A stretch of DNA of 64,000 nucleotides from Petrosia ficiformis (taxonomy: Eukaryota > Porifera > Demospongiae > Haplosclerida > Petrosiidae), in assembly GCA_947044365.1 (NCBI GenBank), contig OX345636.1, forward strand, positions 50,338,746-50,402,745, written 5' to 3'. The notes beneath the pieces were generated by a model. That model was not told the origin of the DNA and ran no database searches. It was given only the letters and a program-made list of their open reading frames with translations. The number at the start of each line of letters is the position of its first letter. The first letter of the stretch is position 1. Position numbers and translations under genes: made by a program. Shown here piece after piece: positions 11,628-22,502 of the stretch.

Positions 11628-12360
11628 ATATAGTGGTTTAGAGCTCTTGTAACTTCTTGCACACGTAGCAGACAGTTACATGTATTGTATATACATGTGT
11701 TAAGGTACAGGTTCATGAGATTAGTTTGTTTGTCAGTGAGTTTGCCATACTTATTTTAAAATGTATATAATTATTCATTTATTGACAAATTATTACTTAC
11801 CTTTATAAAAGTATGAGTATAGCCTCCATAACTGGACCAGGATCTGAAATCCTCACCAAGATGTTCAACACTTAATAATGAACACTGGCGGAAATTATGT
11901 ATTATAAGACCTGAGTAGAGAAGTCAAAATGATTGACTTGTCAGCAAATTATAATTAATTATAACCACAATAAAAAAATTCATCTCTGTCTTATTACACT
12001 GCTTATTAAGTTATTAATTCTAATTCTGGCACATAGATAACTAATTTGCAAATAAATCACAATTTTTATCATGACCAAATTGTCACTTTTTCTACCACTA
12101 AGAGCCACAGGAGATTATGAAAATGGTATCATGATTAAGGCAGAGCAAAGTTTGTCATATATGTGTAGAAAATTGATCTGGGTGCAAAATTCAGCATTCA
12201 GGAGAGAATCTTTATACACTAAGATTCACCTACAAATAAGGGTGAGTCAAGTGCAAAAACATAATAAAGGAGGGCATTGCAATTTCAGGTTTATAGGTAA
12301 TTAGGTACATACATTTTCTTGATAATCACCACAATTGTGATTATTATTATTTTAGTTGTT
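11628..12360 (+). repeat. Dispersed repeat family R1, copy A (truncated)
   Basis: TAGTGGTTTAGAGCTCTTGT through CATAACTGGACCAGGATCTG to GGGTGAGTCAAGTGC matches 22790-24500 and 27298-28480 in order, with a deletion around 12060-12095 relative to them. Non-coding. Confidence 0.7.
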
Positions 12361-13020
12361 TCATAATCCGCCAACACTCTCAGCAAACGTTGAGCAATAT
12401 TAATAATGATTATTTTTGTCATAATCACAGATTCCTGGTATTACTTACTGCAATAATGTTTTAGTGATGAAAACATCATTATATCGATATTATCACACAT
12501 CTTTAGTTAACATGGCAACCCAATTTACTCATCATCTGTCGCTCTTGAAACACCTTCCTATCTCTTTGGGTTTCCATCCACTATATATTGTCAGTGGTAG
12601 TTGACAAGTCATCTCTAACAGTGAAGAAAAAGAGTAATACTAGATCTATGAATGGAAATAAAATTTGAATTATAGTACATTGATAACACAATACTACATG
12701 TACATATAAATGTTGTACTTGTACCAGAAGCACATGAATGAAGGTACTATACATCAGCTATATGAACCACTTCTTTGTTTAAATTAATGAACTTAACATT
12801 AACAGTTTAAGCTAAAGTTATTATTTTTAGACCTTAGAATTTAGCATGCCTAAATTGTAATGAATTTCTGTGCCATACCTAATAATTTATGCCTAGTAAA
12901 ATAATGATCACAATTCTAATTTTAGCAATTTCTTGTACAGTTTATTTGAGAGTAAAATCTATACATGTACTGAGATTTGTGATTAGCAAATAAGACCTAC
13001 ATGTAGTAATATTAACATTT
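12361..13020. other. Non-coding interval
   Basis: AT-rich, no supported gene. It precedes the Crypton fragment, and no upstream exon encoding the recombinase box I arginine was recognised here. Confidence 0.45.
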
Positions 13021-13476
13021 TTGAAACCTAACAAGCTTAGTTCGATGTCACTGATATTAGCTCTGTATAAAATTTCCAATCATAGTCTCAGAGCAACTGG
13101 CATCAGCTGGCTTTATGAAAATGGAGTTCCTGAAAAGTTGATAATGGAGTGCAGTGGTCATTTGAGTATGTTGGGAATTAGATCGTATGAGCATACAACT
13201 GTGGAGCAGCAAAAACAAGTATCTGATATTTTGTCGAAGGGGAAAAAACCATTGGAGCCAGTAAACACCGATAAAAGTGCTAAATCTCAGGATGAAAAGG
13301 CTGTACTGGCAGTAAATGTTGCTGCTTGTTCTGCTGACAAAATGAAGGCCACTGATGAAAATAAGGAAAATGCTGTGGCACCTCTTCCTGTCAATCCAAG
13401 TGACATTTTGAAGCATTTTAGTTTTAATGGAGTTGATGGATGCGCTTTCAATTTATATTTTGGGCCGTCTGAGTAA
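13021..13476 (+). pseudogene. Crypton-type tyrosine recombinase, C-terminal half
   Basis: The frame contains the back half of a tyrosine recombinase of the Crypton/DUF3504 type: HSLR (box II His and Arg) in NHSLRATGISWLYENG, the second His in CSGHLSM, and the nucleophile Tyr in IRSYEHTT, followed by a polar tail ending NGVDGCAFNLYFGPSE, which resembles the short C-terminal motif common in this family. The box I Arg and the DNA-binding N-terminus are absent, there is no convincing ATG (a TTG begins the open frame), and no upstream exon was found. Such enzymes join DNA strands through a phosphotyrosine. This copy is a 5' truncated element or a relic of a domesticated gene. Confidence 0.75.
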
Positions 13477-13734
13477 CTGAAAAATGCAAAGGGACAGGTT
13501 TTTTTTCAATTTATGTTATTTTCATTCATCATATTATATTAAAACATACATGTATCTATTCCATGTTCATTTATTGTCAATCAAAAACTTACAATAATCT
13601 TGGAAATATCACTAATACAAGTAGGAGGTCTATATTTGGAGCAAGGTCTATATACCATACATGTATATAGGACCTAATCACATAGGGAAATTTGAATTGC
13701 GTGCTGACTCAGCATACTATATATATATATGTAA

Positions 13735-13837
13735 TAGTTATATCATGCCACGAGTGCTATATTGGATTTATATGCACCGAGCCCGAGGGGAAGGTGCATA
13801 TAAATCAAATATAGCACGAGTGAGCGCGATATAACTA
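13735..13837. repeat. GC-capped hairpin element
   Basis: TAGTTATATC ... GATATAACTA with inner arms GTGCTATATT/AATATAGCAC and TATATGCACC/GGTGCATATA. The cap, read on the minus strand, is CTTCCCCTCGGGCTCGG. An AT-rich stem with a GC-rich cap, adjacent to a short TA run. Confidence 0.75.
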
Positions 13838-14084
13838 ATATATGTAATGATGAAGTCACAATGTTCCACCGTCCAAAAAACGTAAACTGTCGTTGTCCTT
13901 GAAGAACCGCTTCAAAAACGTTTCAGATTCGTGTTCATTACTTGATTCTATGCAACTTTTTTCAAAGATCCAAGGTGTTAACTAACCACAGTGCATGTAC
14001 GAAACATCAAAGGAATATATATGCACTCAGTGCGCTGTATGGGATTTATAGTACAGTCAAAAGCTTTGAAGTGTGGCTTCATCA

Positions 14085-14088
<4 letters not shown>

Positions 14089-14126
<38 letters not shown>
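14089..14126 (+). repeat. (TA)n microsatellite
   Basis: Uninterrupted AT/TA dinucleotides. Similar runs lie near 17250, 17620, 47365, 47675, 60521 and 61391. Confidence 0.9.
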
Positions 14127-14129
<3 letters not shown>

Positions 14130-14302
14130 ATAATGAGATTCATAGCCCATACATTTCTATGGGGCGTGTAAGTTTATATTTCTCATACAAACCTCAAAAT
14201 AGGTTGATATTTTAAAATATCAACCTTGTGAAACTTGATGGCGATTTCTTAGGGACTCAATGACAATCTCTTGCAGGACAATCTAAGGTATGAATCTCAT
14301 AT

Positions 14303-14413
14303 AACATGTTTCATCTGTCTATATGCGTTATATAAACCTGCGGGCTACGCCCTCGGGTGATATCTTACCTCGTGGCAGGTTTCTATAACACATATAGACC
14401 TCTGAAACATGTT
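14303..14413. repeat. GC-capped hairpin element
   Basis: Arms AACATGTTTC/GAAACATGTT and GTCTATATGCGTTATA/TATAACACATATAGAC, closed by AACCTGC/GCAGGTT. The cap at 14345-14357 reads CTACGCCCTCGGG, the best version of the motif shared by the hairpins in this window. Confidence 0.8.
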
Positions 14414-14484
14414 GTATATAACACATATATAATATATATCATTATAATTATGTATTATTATTATGGCATATAACCCTATGTATA

Positions 14485-14560
14485 ATACCTGCAAGATAAT
14501 TGGTCAAGGGCGTTATATTGTTTATACCATGGAAGTGTGCAATTAAATCACATCAGTGTA
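14485..14560 (+). repeat. Half copy of the AAGATAATTGGT hairpin family
   Basis: CCTGCAAGATAATTGGTCAA, GGGCGTTATATTG and TTTATACCATGG match 34874-34953 and, reversed, the 54350-54510 region. The stem's second arm is missing here. Confidence 0.5.
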
Positions 14561-14730
14561 CAACATTAATTAGTGTTTATTGTAAAACTGTGAAAATACA
14601 GATTAGTGGCTAGCATCCCTGTCTACAAGCATGGGATATATCACCAGCAGTACAATCAATGGTTACCATAGCTATCAATTAATAAATGTGCTGTCGATCA
14701 GGTCAGATCTCCATTTTGGACTATGCAAAA

Positions 14731-15029
14731 ATGCCTCTTTACCGCTGTTATCTTTGCACGAAATACTATCAAGAGGAAAATCAAGGTTTGTTTGAGAGTC
14801 AAATTAGTGTGGAGTATGCTGAGATACTCATAGATAGTGATAATAAATGTGCAGAAGAACTGCAATTAGAGACAGACAACCAACAGAATGCTGAAATTGA
14901 AGTTGAGAAAGCAAAAAGATTGAAACAAAAAAGAATAGCCTTATCAGAGAAACTGAAATTGCGAAGGCTAGAATACTGAAGTATTTTGTAGAGAAAGAGA
15001 TGCAAACTTACAAAATGAAGAATCAGTAG
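14731..15029 (+). pseudogene. Frameshifted paralogue of the coiled-coil membrane protein
   Basis: ATG at 14731 gives MPLYRCYLC, the same spacing of Met and CxxC as MPKNHCNKC at 35708, followed by a Glu/Lys-rich helix (EIEVEKAKRLKQKR). At about 14950 the homologous helix jumps frame: the original frame stops at 14977-14979, while the shifted frame reads TEIAKARILKYFVEKEMQTY to TAG at 15027-15029. There is no membrane segment. It looks like a short, truncated and frameshifted relative of the 35708 gene. Homology is inferred from start spacing, composition and heptad style, not from an alignment. Confidence 0.5.
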
Positions 15030-15399
15030 ACTAGACAATTATAGTTATAATACTTATTTGTACTGCATGATTATAATATTTATTAATACAGTAGTCGAAG
15101 ACTGACCCAAAAAATACCTACACCGTTTACAGACAGTATTCCTGAATGCAGACATATACGTATGTGACATTTGACCACTACACAGTTTGGGGGATCGTTG
15201 AAAACACAGAAAGGAATCAAAAACGAAATGGAACGAACTTCAAATAACGTATACGATACCACGCCCACTTATACTACTCTGCGATCCGTAGTTCAGCATT
15301 GGATTTCCGAAATTCGTAAACAGCGAAACATAACAAATAGTTTTAAGTTGTATAAGAGCAAGTCTTCACTCAATAGTACATGACGTACATCCAACTTGG

Positions 15400-16937
15400 A
15401 GAAAATCCTACGACCTGATACTTTTAGCAAATAAATCTTTGACACATGGCAATGGGTAGGAGTCTTGCTTTGCCACCAAATTTGCTGTAACTTTATAATC
15501 TCCACAGATGCGAATAGTCCCATTGTTTGTAACAACAGGGGCTCAATCCGAGAAACAAACGAGAGAGATCATTCCATCGTTCTGTAAGCGTGCAGGTTCT
15601 TGTTCAGCTTTTTCTTTGAGGTAGTATGAAACCGATCTTGGCTTGAAAAATCTTGGTGTAGTGTCTACATCCACAAACATCTTTGCTTTAGTTCCTTTAA
15701 GCAAACCAAATTCATTCTAGAATACCATGGGGTATTTGCTTAATATCCTGTCGAGGGAGAGGTTAGTTGTCATGTGATTAATATTTGACCAATTTAGTCT
15801 GATCACTTCCGTCCAGTTCCTTCCAAAAAGACTGGGTCTTTTACCCTGTACATCTATATGTCAAGAGTAAGGTTGCTTGTTGAGGTTCATAGGTAACTTC
15901 TACATCTAACATTCCAATTCACCAGAACATACATAAGTTATGACACATCAGTGGGCTTTAAGTCCAGTCCACTAGATTAAGTGCTTCCTTACTAACAATT
16001 GATAGGGAAGCCCCAGCGTCATTCTCCATGGGGGTTCCCTGTTTATTTACTTGAACTTTGACCATCAAAGGTTTGGCTCCATTAGTAACAGTGAAGTGTT
16101 CACAACAAGAGCCTGAGAGTCTGGAGCGGGCTTTCTTTCACAACAGAGTGCATTGTAGGGCATGTTTGACCTTGACCTTTTTCTTTGTGGTTGGGGATGC
16201 TTCAGGGGTTTCCTGGAGTCCAATTTAGGTCTGCTGCTATGACAAACTTTTGCAATATGGCCTTAATTGCCACATGCTCGGCAATTTACAAAACGAAAAT
16301 GACAGACATTCGACTGGTGGTTTCCTTCACACCTGTGACATGTACAGGGCGAACCTTCCAGCGCCTGTACACGTTGCACGACTGGAACGGTCCTGCATAG
16401 GTCTTTAATATTTTCTGAAGCAGTTTCCATAGTTTGTGCTATGTCGTACGCAATCTGGTAAGTCAAGTTACTTTCATGAAGGAGACGACGTTGGATTCCG
16501 TGGTCGTTGATACCACAAACTAGTCTATCTCTGATCATATCCTCAATGGTTGTCCCAAAATCACAGTATTCTCCGAGCGCTCTAAGTTCAGCAACATAAT
16601 TTGCCAGTGATTCTCCGGCACGACGAACTCTTGTGTTGAACTTCAATCTCTGGATAATAGGTGACGGTTTAGGATTAAAGTGGGTCTTGAGCGTTTTGAC
16701 TATCTCATTGTAAGTTTTCTTTATTGGTGTGTATAGTTACACTAAGCTCTTCAACAATTGGTATGTCGATGGACCACAGATGGTAAGTAAAATCATACGT
16801 TTCGAATCAGCGATATTGTTGGCATTGAAGTAGAAATGAAGACGTTCACAGTACGACGTCCACAATTCTACGGTTGAGTTGAAAGTAGCTATCCTCCCGT
16901 GTGTTGCCATAGTCACAATGGTTGAACTCGTCACCAA
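15400..16937 (-). pseudogene. Ty3/gypsy remnant: gag, protease, start of RT
   Basis: Minus strand. 16937-16737 encodes a Gag N-terminus (MATHGRIATFNSTVELWTSY, YFNANNI). After a short gap and frame change, 16646-16263 continues Gag (ESLANYVAELRALGEYCDFG, MIRDRLVCGI) with a knuckle CHRCEGNHQSNVC and a second knuckle CRACGN-stop-GHIAKVC, where TAA replaces one residue. Around 16015-16025 a protease-like DAGAS appears. 15720-15400 gives RT N-terminal sequence (RFFKPRSVSYYLKEK, then a TGA in place of Trp, then RICGDYKVTAN). The copy ends inside RT. Several stops and frameshifts: an old dead copy of the canonical-order gypsy type. Confidence 0.8.
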
Positions 16938-17103
16938 TTATATGTTGTAACCTTATTATAGGCAAAGTAAACACACTAACATAAACTAATGATAAAACAA
17001 TAGGAAGACAGAGACCTATTAATAACTGAATAAAAACTATAAAATATCACTTTATATACACATATATTATAAGGTTTCCTATGAAGTCATAGTTACCACA
17101 ATG

Positions 17104-17240
17104 TAGCAAGCCTTCTCAATGTGTATCAGCAATACTAGACACACACTTCTTGATAACAGCACTCAGCTTCATGGTGGGGTGCTACATGTATCTTGGGGAT
17201 CGGGTCTGATATTGCCAATAAACACATCAAAGCCATGGTA
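17104..17240 (+). repeat. Dispersed hairpin-like repeat, second copy
   Basis: Matches 9818-9965: AAGCCTTCTCAATGTGTATC ... GGTCTGATATTGCCAATAAA. Followed directly by TA runs. Confidence 0.55.
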
Positions 17241-17241
17241 C

Positions 17242-17279
<38 letters not shown>

Positions 17280-17429
17280 AATGTATATATATATATATAT
17301 ACATATATATAGTATGATTATGACATCATCCCTTTGAAGTGGTGAGTCCTACGTATATATTGTATATAGACCTTCCATGTGCACACTATGCAGGAGATGT
17401 CACCATCATATAATATATTGTATATAGTA

Positions 17430-17575
17430 TACTAAATAAGTCCTATTATATACTGAATATAGGACCCTTGTTTTGTGTTCTTGGATGTGATATAGCCCTT
17501 GCAGGCTCGGGCTATATCATATCCTCAGACACAAACTCAGGTCCTATAATTTGTATATAGGACATATTACCATAC
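17430..17575. repeat. GC-capped hairpin element (GATATAGCCC family)
   Basis: Outer arms around GTCCTATTATATAC/GTATATAGGAC, inner arms GATATAGCCC/GGGCTATATC, cap CTTGCAGGCTCGGG. The same family as 37659-37806 and 61531-61684. The flank to the left (17315-17430) also matches 61425-61530. Confidence 0.8.
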
Positions 17576-17620
17576 TATATATATTACATATATTATATAC
17601 ATGTATAATATATATATAAT

Positions 17621-17665
<45 letters not shown>

Positions 17666-17667
<2 letters not shown>

Positions 17668-18161
17668 GGGATGTGGTCAATTACCGTAATTATGTAATCG
17701 TTATAATTACCATTTTCTAGAGAAATATCCAATTACATAACAATTGCCATTAGCTGAGCTTTTCCAAATTTCAATTACAATTAGCATTACTGTTAGACAT
17801 TTAATCATTACTAATACTTTATGCTGCCATCAAATTAAAGTTTTCAATTTTTTAATCAAAATTTAAATCAAGGACGGGTTGACTCTCAGAAAAAGAACGT
17901 TTTCAAAGTTTTTAGGCAGTAAACAACAATGACGTCACCAGTGAATTAGTGATTGATGAATAATTGTTAGCTTCTAAAGTTGATGATGTTAAGTGTATAA
18001 CACAATATAAATCACATGTAATTGTGATACAAAACTGTTAGATTAAATTACCATTACCATTACTACATATTAGTTTTCTTCAATTACTATTACTATCTCC
18101 TAAAAATAGTAATCATTGGGTAATTAAGTACATTACAATTATTACCATTACCACATCCCTG
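17666..18161. mobile_element. MITE, hAT-like ends
   Basis: The left end AAGGGATGTGGTCAATTACC is answered by a right end whose complement is CAGGGATGTGGTAATGGTAA, giving terminal inverted repeats of about 14 bp that continue imperfectly. The interior is rich in ATTACCATTAC words and has no coding capacity. The CAGGG-type end suggests a non-autonomous hAT element; target duplications are obscured by flanking TA repeats. Confidence 0.65.
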
Positions 18162-18202
18162 ATATAGATAGATAAATACATGTAGATAGACGGATAGATA
18201 GA

Positions 18203-18425
18203 TATCAGTGTTTTTGGTAAGCTTATATGGGGCACCATTGGAGCTTCTTATTTGGCACTGCACAGTTCTCTTTATGGGGCAAATAGAGCAGTTAACTATG
18301 ATTATGTCGTCACTAACAGCACTAACTCTTTGTTAATTCACACAAGACGTATTCCAATAGCACACACGCTAACCACTGTTGAGCTAATTTGGCTAATGCT
18401 TCAAAACGTGCCAAAAACTCTGATA
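18203..18425 (+). mobile_element. MITE with GTTTTTGG terminal repeats, copy 2
   Basis: TATCAGTGTTTTTGGTAAGC at the left and GTGCCAAAAACTCTGATA at the right form imperfect terminal inverted repeats. The interior matches 10668-10897. Flanked by GATA/TATA low complexity. Confidence 0.65.
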
Positions 18426-18653
18426 TATATATACACATGTATATATATAATATATATATTATATATATAATATTATATATATTATATATATATAATATAT
18501 GTATATAATCAGTGTTAGATCTAGGATAGTGAAAGTGGGAGACCCCAACAGAAATTTGCATGTACATGATTTTTTTTGTAAACATGTGTTATATTGAAAC
18601 AAATAAAATAAACAATAATTAATTAATTCTGAAAGCCACTTTGAACGAAACTT

Positions 18654-19001
18654 TTATCTGGACTCACATGTGCCTCTTGAGGGAGCATCACCATCCTGCT
18701 CTACTGTAGTGCTTTTATGACTTTTGCTCACTGACGGTGAGCACAGTTTCTCATCATTGTTTTTACTGTTGCTTGACACCCAATCTCCAGCTTCATCAGT
18801 GTTGTAGTCGTTGGACAGAATACTATCTCGATCTTCATCGTTGCTTGAAGCATGATTTCTGGCAGTTCCTGATCCCTTATTGAAGCTATCGCTGGTTTCC
18901 TTGGCCTTCCTTGCAAACCAGCAATCTAGAGTTGCCATCTTACTATTGAGATGTGCATTGCACATGACGACACATGCTTGAACACATGCGAAATAATGCA
19001 C
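18654..19001 (-). CDS. Unrecognised Ser/Asp/Asn-rich reading frame, possibly a first exon
   Basis: An 115-codon minus-strand frame. A more likely start is the internal Met of MATLDCWFARKAKETSD. The rest is polar and low complexity (SSNDEDRDS, DAGDW-like runs). Near its end ACATGTGAGTCC offers a plausible splice donor (GTGAGT), so it may be a first exon whose partner is lost. The hydrophobic/aromatic opening followed by a disordered acidic stretch is common in transposase N-termini of hAT/ZMYM type, but I cannot place it. It may equally be non-functional. Confidence 0.3.
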   Translation of the reverse strand: MHYFACVQACVVMCNAHLNSKMATLDCWFARKAKETSDSFNKGSGTARNHASSNDEDRDSILSNDYNTDEAGDWVSSNSKNNDEKLCSPSVSKSHKSTTVEQDGDAPSRGTCESR

Positions 19002-19094
19002 TTTGGCTTCGATCTGGAGCGTGTTTCAGCCAAACGTAGGCATGATAAACCCACCCTGCACCCCTTTAGATATATAATTATAATTATACATACA

Positions 19095-19154
19095 TATACA
19101 TGGAAGAGATCTCCTATGCCTGCTGGAATTTGGCCCAGGATCCTACAATAACTG
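19095..19154 (+). repeat. R1 repeat fragment, left flank of the gypsy insertion
   Basis: TACATGGAAGAGATCTCCTA ... TTTGGCCCAGGATCCTACAATAACTG (18+8 bp at the end) matches 26715-26770. R1 resumes at 22712 on the other side of the gypsy element. Confidence 0.8.
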
Positions 19155-19362
19155 TGATGTATTATGACGTAGTCTTACAAATCAACCTGTCTGGGATAAA
19201 TACAATGCAGTCTCAACATTTACATTTAGTGGCTCCGGAACCTTCCAGAACTGATATTGTTTGCTATATAATTGTCTAATTTTTGTACTAGTTTTTTAGT
19301 TGTCTGATAATGTGAGATCTTTGTTCTTTGATCAAAATATTAAATTATCCAAAGATACAACA
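19155..19362 (+). repeat. 5' LTR
   Basis: Starts TGATGTATTATGACG and ends AAGATACAACA; 208 bp. Contains the heat-shock-like GAACCTTCCAGAA at 19238-19250 and a TATA-like GCTATATAATT about a dozen bases later. It would drive transcription of the element. The sequence after it (GGATAATTTTGGTGCAGTGG) is where a tRNA primer site belongs; I could not assign the tRNA. Confidence 0.92.
19238..19250. promoter_or_regulatory. Heat-shock element in the LTR
   Basis: GAAccTTCcaGAA: three perfect alternating units, immediately upstream of the TATA-like sequence. The same 13-mer occurs in the unrelated gypsy LTR at 2432-2444. In the 3' LTR the first unit is mutated (AAAccTTCcaGAA, 22586-22598). Confidence 0.55.
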
Positions 19363-19446
19363 GGATAATTTTGGTGCAGTGGGTAATCAGTTGGACCAAT
19401 CTCCTATAACCTGGTAAACCTGCCTTCACCTAGTTCTGGCAAGATC

Positions 19447-20817
19447 ATGGCTGAGACACTACAACAACTAGTAGAACTTTTTAAACAGCAGTTAGAAGCC
19501 CAAAATGAACGAATAGAGCTGCAACAGAGACAGATGGAGAAGCAAATGGAGGTCCGACAGGAACAGATGGAACAACTGATAGCTCGACTGGGGCCTCCAC
19601 CAAAAGAGATTGCTGGCACTCAGCCCGCTGCCAGTATTCCAAATTTCATGCCGTTTGACTCCATGTCTGAGCTGTGGAAAGATTACCTAGCCAGGTTTTA
19701 CACTTTTGCTGCTGCAAACTCTATCCCTGAAGACAAGATGGCTCAGGTTTTCCTCACCAACCGAACGACTGCCAACTATAAACTTTTGGCAACCTTGGCC
19801 GGTCAACAGTCGCCACCAAGGAGAATTAATGACCTCGAAATGAAGGACATCACAACCTTTATGGAAGCTCAGTATGACCCAAAACAATTTGTTGTTCGAG
19901 AACGATTCAAGTTCTGGTCAGGACCCCCTCGAAAACCAGGAGAAAAGGTTACCGAGCTCGCTGCTAGGATTCGACAAGATGCTAGTACCTGTGACTTCCC
20001 AGCTATCAAAGACATACAAGATGAGGCAATGCGCACCCATTTTATCTGTGCTGTCAAGAACGAAGCAGTTCTAAAAGCTGTGTTCAAACTCCGGGATGAC
20101 GAGTTAACACTCTCTAAGGCAGTGGAAATAGCTCAAGAAATGGAGGAAGCAGCTAAGGTAGCCAAGGAGACCGTTCATGGCTCCACTGAAACACCCTCCA
20201 CAGCATCTGTGTACAAGATGAGTGACAAGAAGAAACCTCTATCTTCTGGTTTTAAACCGTCCACAAAACAATCAGGACAGTATACATTTTTACTGCCTAA
20301 AGGAGTTTGTTTCCGTTGTGGGAAAACTAACTATACAGCTAAGGACTGTCGTTTCAACAATGCCATTTGTCGTTTCTGCCAGAAGAAAGGGCACCTGGAG
20401 TCAATTTGTCTCAAGAAAAAGAAAAGCCAGGAGTCTCTAAAACAGATAACTGAGGAGGAAGAAAATCCTTATGAGGTGGTTAAAACTATGTTCCCATACT
20501 CTGTAGTCAAACATATTCCAAGTCAGGGCCCTCTAGTCGTGCAACTACAACTGGATGGACGATCATGTAATTTGAAAGTGGATAGTGGTGCACGAGACAA
20601 TTTCTGCTCAGAAGAGTTGTGGAAGCGACTGGGACGACCAGTTCTCAAACCTCCTACACTACACTATGTCTCAGCCACTGGTGACCGCATTCCGGTTATG
20701 GGAACCTTCAAAACTCAAGCTACATTAAGACCTTCATCCTCATCTGTTGAAGTCCTTTTTAACGTGTCTACACTAAATCATCTCAACTTAATTGGTAGAA
20801 GTGGTTCCTGTTCGTAA
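19447..20817 (+). pseudogene. Gypsy gag-protease
   Basis: 456 codons from ATG at 19447. Residues 5-50 are a Gln/Glu-rich coiled coil (LQQLVELFKQQLEAQNERIE), then the Gag core (MPFDSMSELWKDYLARFYTF; KFWSGPPRKPGEKVTELAAR), zinc knuckles CFRCGKTNYTAKDC (the His of CCHC is Tyr) and CRFCQKKGHLESIC (intact), and the aspartic protease site KVDSGARDNFC with a downstream LNLIGR. It stops soon after the protease because the protease-RT linker is deleted. Its role would be capsid assembly and polyprotein processing. Confidence 0.88.
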
Positions 20818-22139
20818 AGCTCTTCAGCCAAATGAGAAGAGAATCAAACTACGAGTATGTGGTGATTATTCGGTCACTGTTAATCCACAGTTGGATACTC
20901 ACCGCCAACCACTACCCCTTCCAGATGATTTAGTACGCAAACTCAGTGGTGGATACTACTTTACAAAGATTGATTTGGCCAATGCCTACAATCAGATTCG
21001 ACTAGCACCTGAAAGCCAAAAACGGCTTGCACTCAGTACTCACCAAGGGGTTCTACTGCAAACACGATTACCATTTGGAATCAGTTCAGCCCCTGGCTAT
21101 TTCCAAGAAATCATGGAAAGGATAACCTGTGACTTCAAGGGAGTCGCAGTTTACTTAGATGACATTTTTGTCAGTGGTTCTAATGAAGAGGAACACATTA
21201 AGAACCTACAACCACTCTTACAGCGTCTGCAGGACAAAGGACTCAGGTGCTGTCAACACAAGTGTGTGTTTGCTCAACCCTCAGTTGAATATTTAGGTTA
21301 CACTATCTCAAAGGAAGGTATTTCAAAAGGTAAAAGAAAGGTAGATGCTATACTTGACATGCCTTCACCTACTAATGTTACTACTTTTGAGATCGTTTTT
21401 AAGCTCTGTTCAGTTTTATGGGAAGTTCATCAAAGATCTCTCTACACTGACAGAACCACTGTATTGCCTCCTAAACAAGGGTGTACTCTGGAGATGGGGA
21501 AAATCAGAGCAACAAGCTTTTGAACGACTCAAGAATATACTCTGTACTGATACTATTTTGGCACACTTCAATCCCCAGGAACAAATTGGTATTTCATGTG
21601 ATGCCTCTGATGTTGGAATTGGAGCAGTTCTTTTTCACCGCTACAGTGATGGGACCAAACGCCCTATTGCCAATGCATCCAAGACACTCTCTGACACACA
21701 ACGTCGTTACAGTCAAGTACAGAAAGAGGCCTTGCCAGTAATATATGGAATACAAAAGTTTCATCAGTTCCTGTATGGACGAAGGTTCACTCTCATCACT
21801 GATCACAAACCCTTGTTGGCGTTATTCAATCCTCAGAAGGGGACCCCGTCCATGGCAGCAAATCGTTTAGCTCGCTGGGCACTTACCTTGAATCAGTACG
21901 ATTATTCTATTGAATATAGAAGAACCTCAGAGCATGGCAACGCTGATGCTCTCAGTCGATTACCGGTAGGAGAGGATGTACAATTTGACAAGGAACAGGA
22001 AGCAGCAGATATCTCTACTGTTTGTACCATAAAAAGCCTTAGTCAACAATTAAATCCCACAGATACTGGTATACTGGTTAGAGAATCTCGTAAAGACCCC
22101 ATACTTTCTGCTGTTTGCAGATATGTGAATGAGGAATGA
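20790..22139 (+). pseudogene. Gypsy reverse transcriptase and RNase H, frameshifted
   Basis: The RT fingers region before RVCGDYSVTVNP is missing. The palm is present: FTKIDLANAYNQIRL and the catalytic VYLDDIFVSG. At about 21385-21395 the frame shifts (SPTNVT... continues as LRSFLSSVQFYGKFI in the next frame). RNase H follows: ISCDASDVGIGAVL, QKEALPVIYG, LITDHKPLLAL and NADALSRLP. TGA at 22137-22139 stands where a Trp is expected before PQHIES. Catalytic residues survive but the protein cannot be made whole. Confidence 0.88.
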
Positions 22140-22424
22140 CCTCAACACATTGAGTCGGAAAACATTCGGCACTATAAGAAATTGGAAGATTCACTGTTTA
22201 CTGAGAATGGTTGTCTAGTATATGGAGCAAGAATAGTAATTCCCAATAAGCTGAGAAACTCAGTACTAGACCTCATACACTTGGGTCACTTTGGAATGCA
22301 AGGAATGAAGCAATTGGCTCGCTCAGTAGTATACTGGCCACACATTGACAAAGATATTGAAACCCTTGGTCGAACTGCTACCAATGGTGCTGCAGAGCGC
22401 CTAGTACAAACATTTAAGCAGTAG
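22140..22424 (+). pseudogene. Gypsy integrase, core deleted
   Basis: Continues in frame after the TGA. The zinc-binding N-terminus is recognisable (NGCLVYGARIVIP, HLGHFGMQGMKQLARSVVYW), but after WPHIDKDIETLG the frame jumps straight to TNGAAERLVQTFKQ, which in the family lies near the catalytic Glu. The CxxC, both Asp residues and most of the core are gone. TAG at 22422-22424 ends it. No integration activity is possible. Confidence 0.85.
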
Positions 22425-22502
22425 TTGCGAAAGTACGAGGGAGCCAGAATTCGACAAAGACAGGAGCATGACGCCTCGGCTAATCCTCAGCTGGTGGGGA
22501 GG

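Noticed and set aside
17544..17732. Tyr/Ile repeat frames across (TA)n runs (also 14000, 35500, 37590, 47200, 47600, 61650)
   Set aside because: They are translations of TATATA microsatellites, which are open in several frames by composition.
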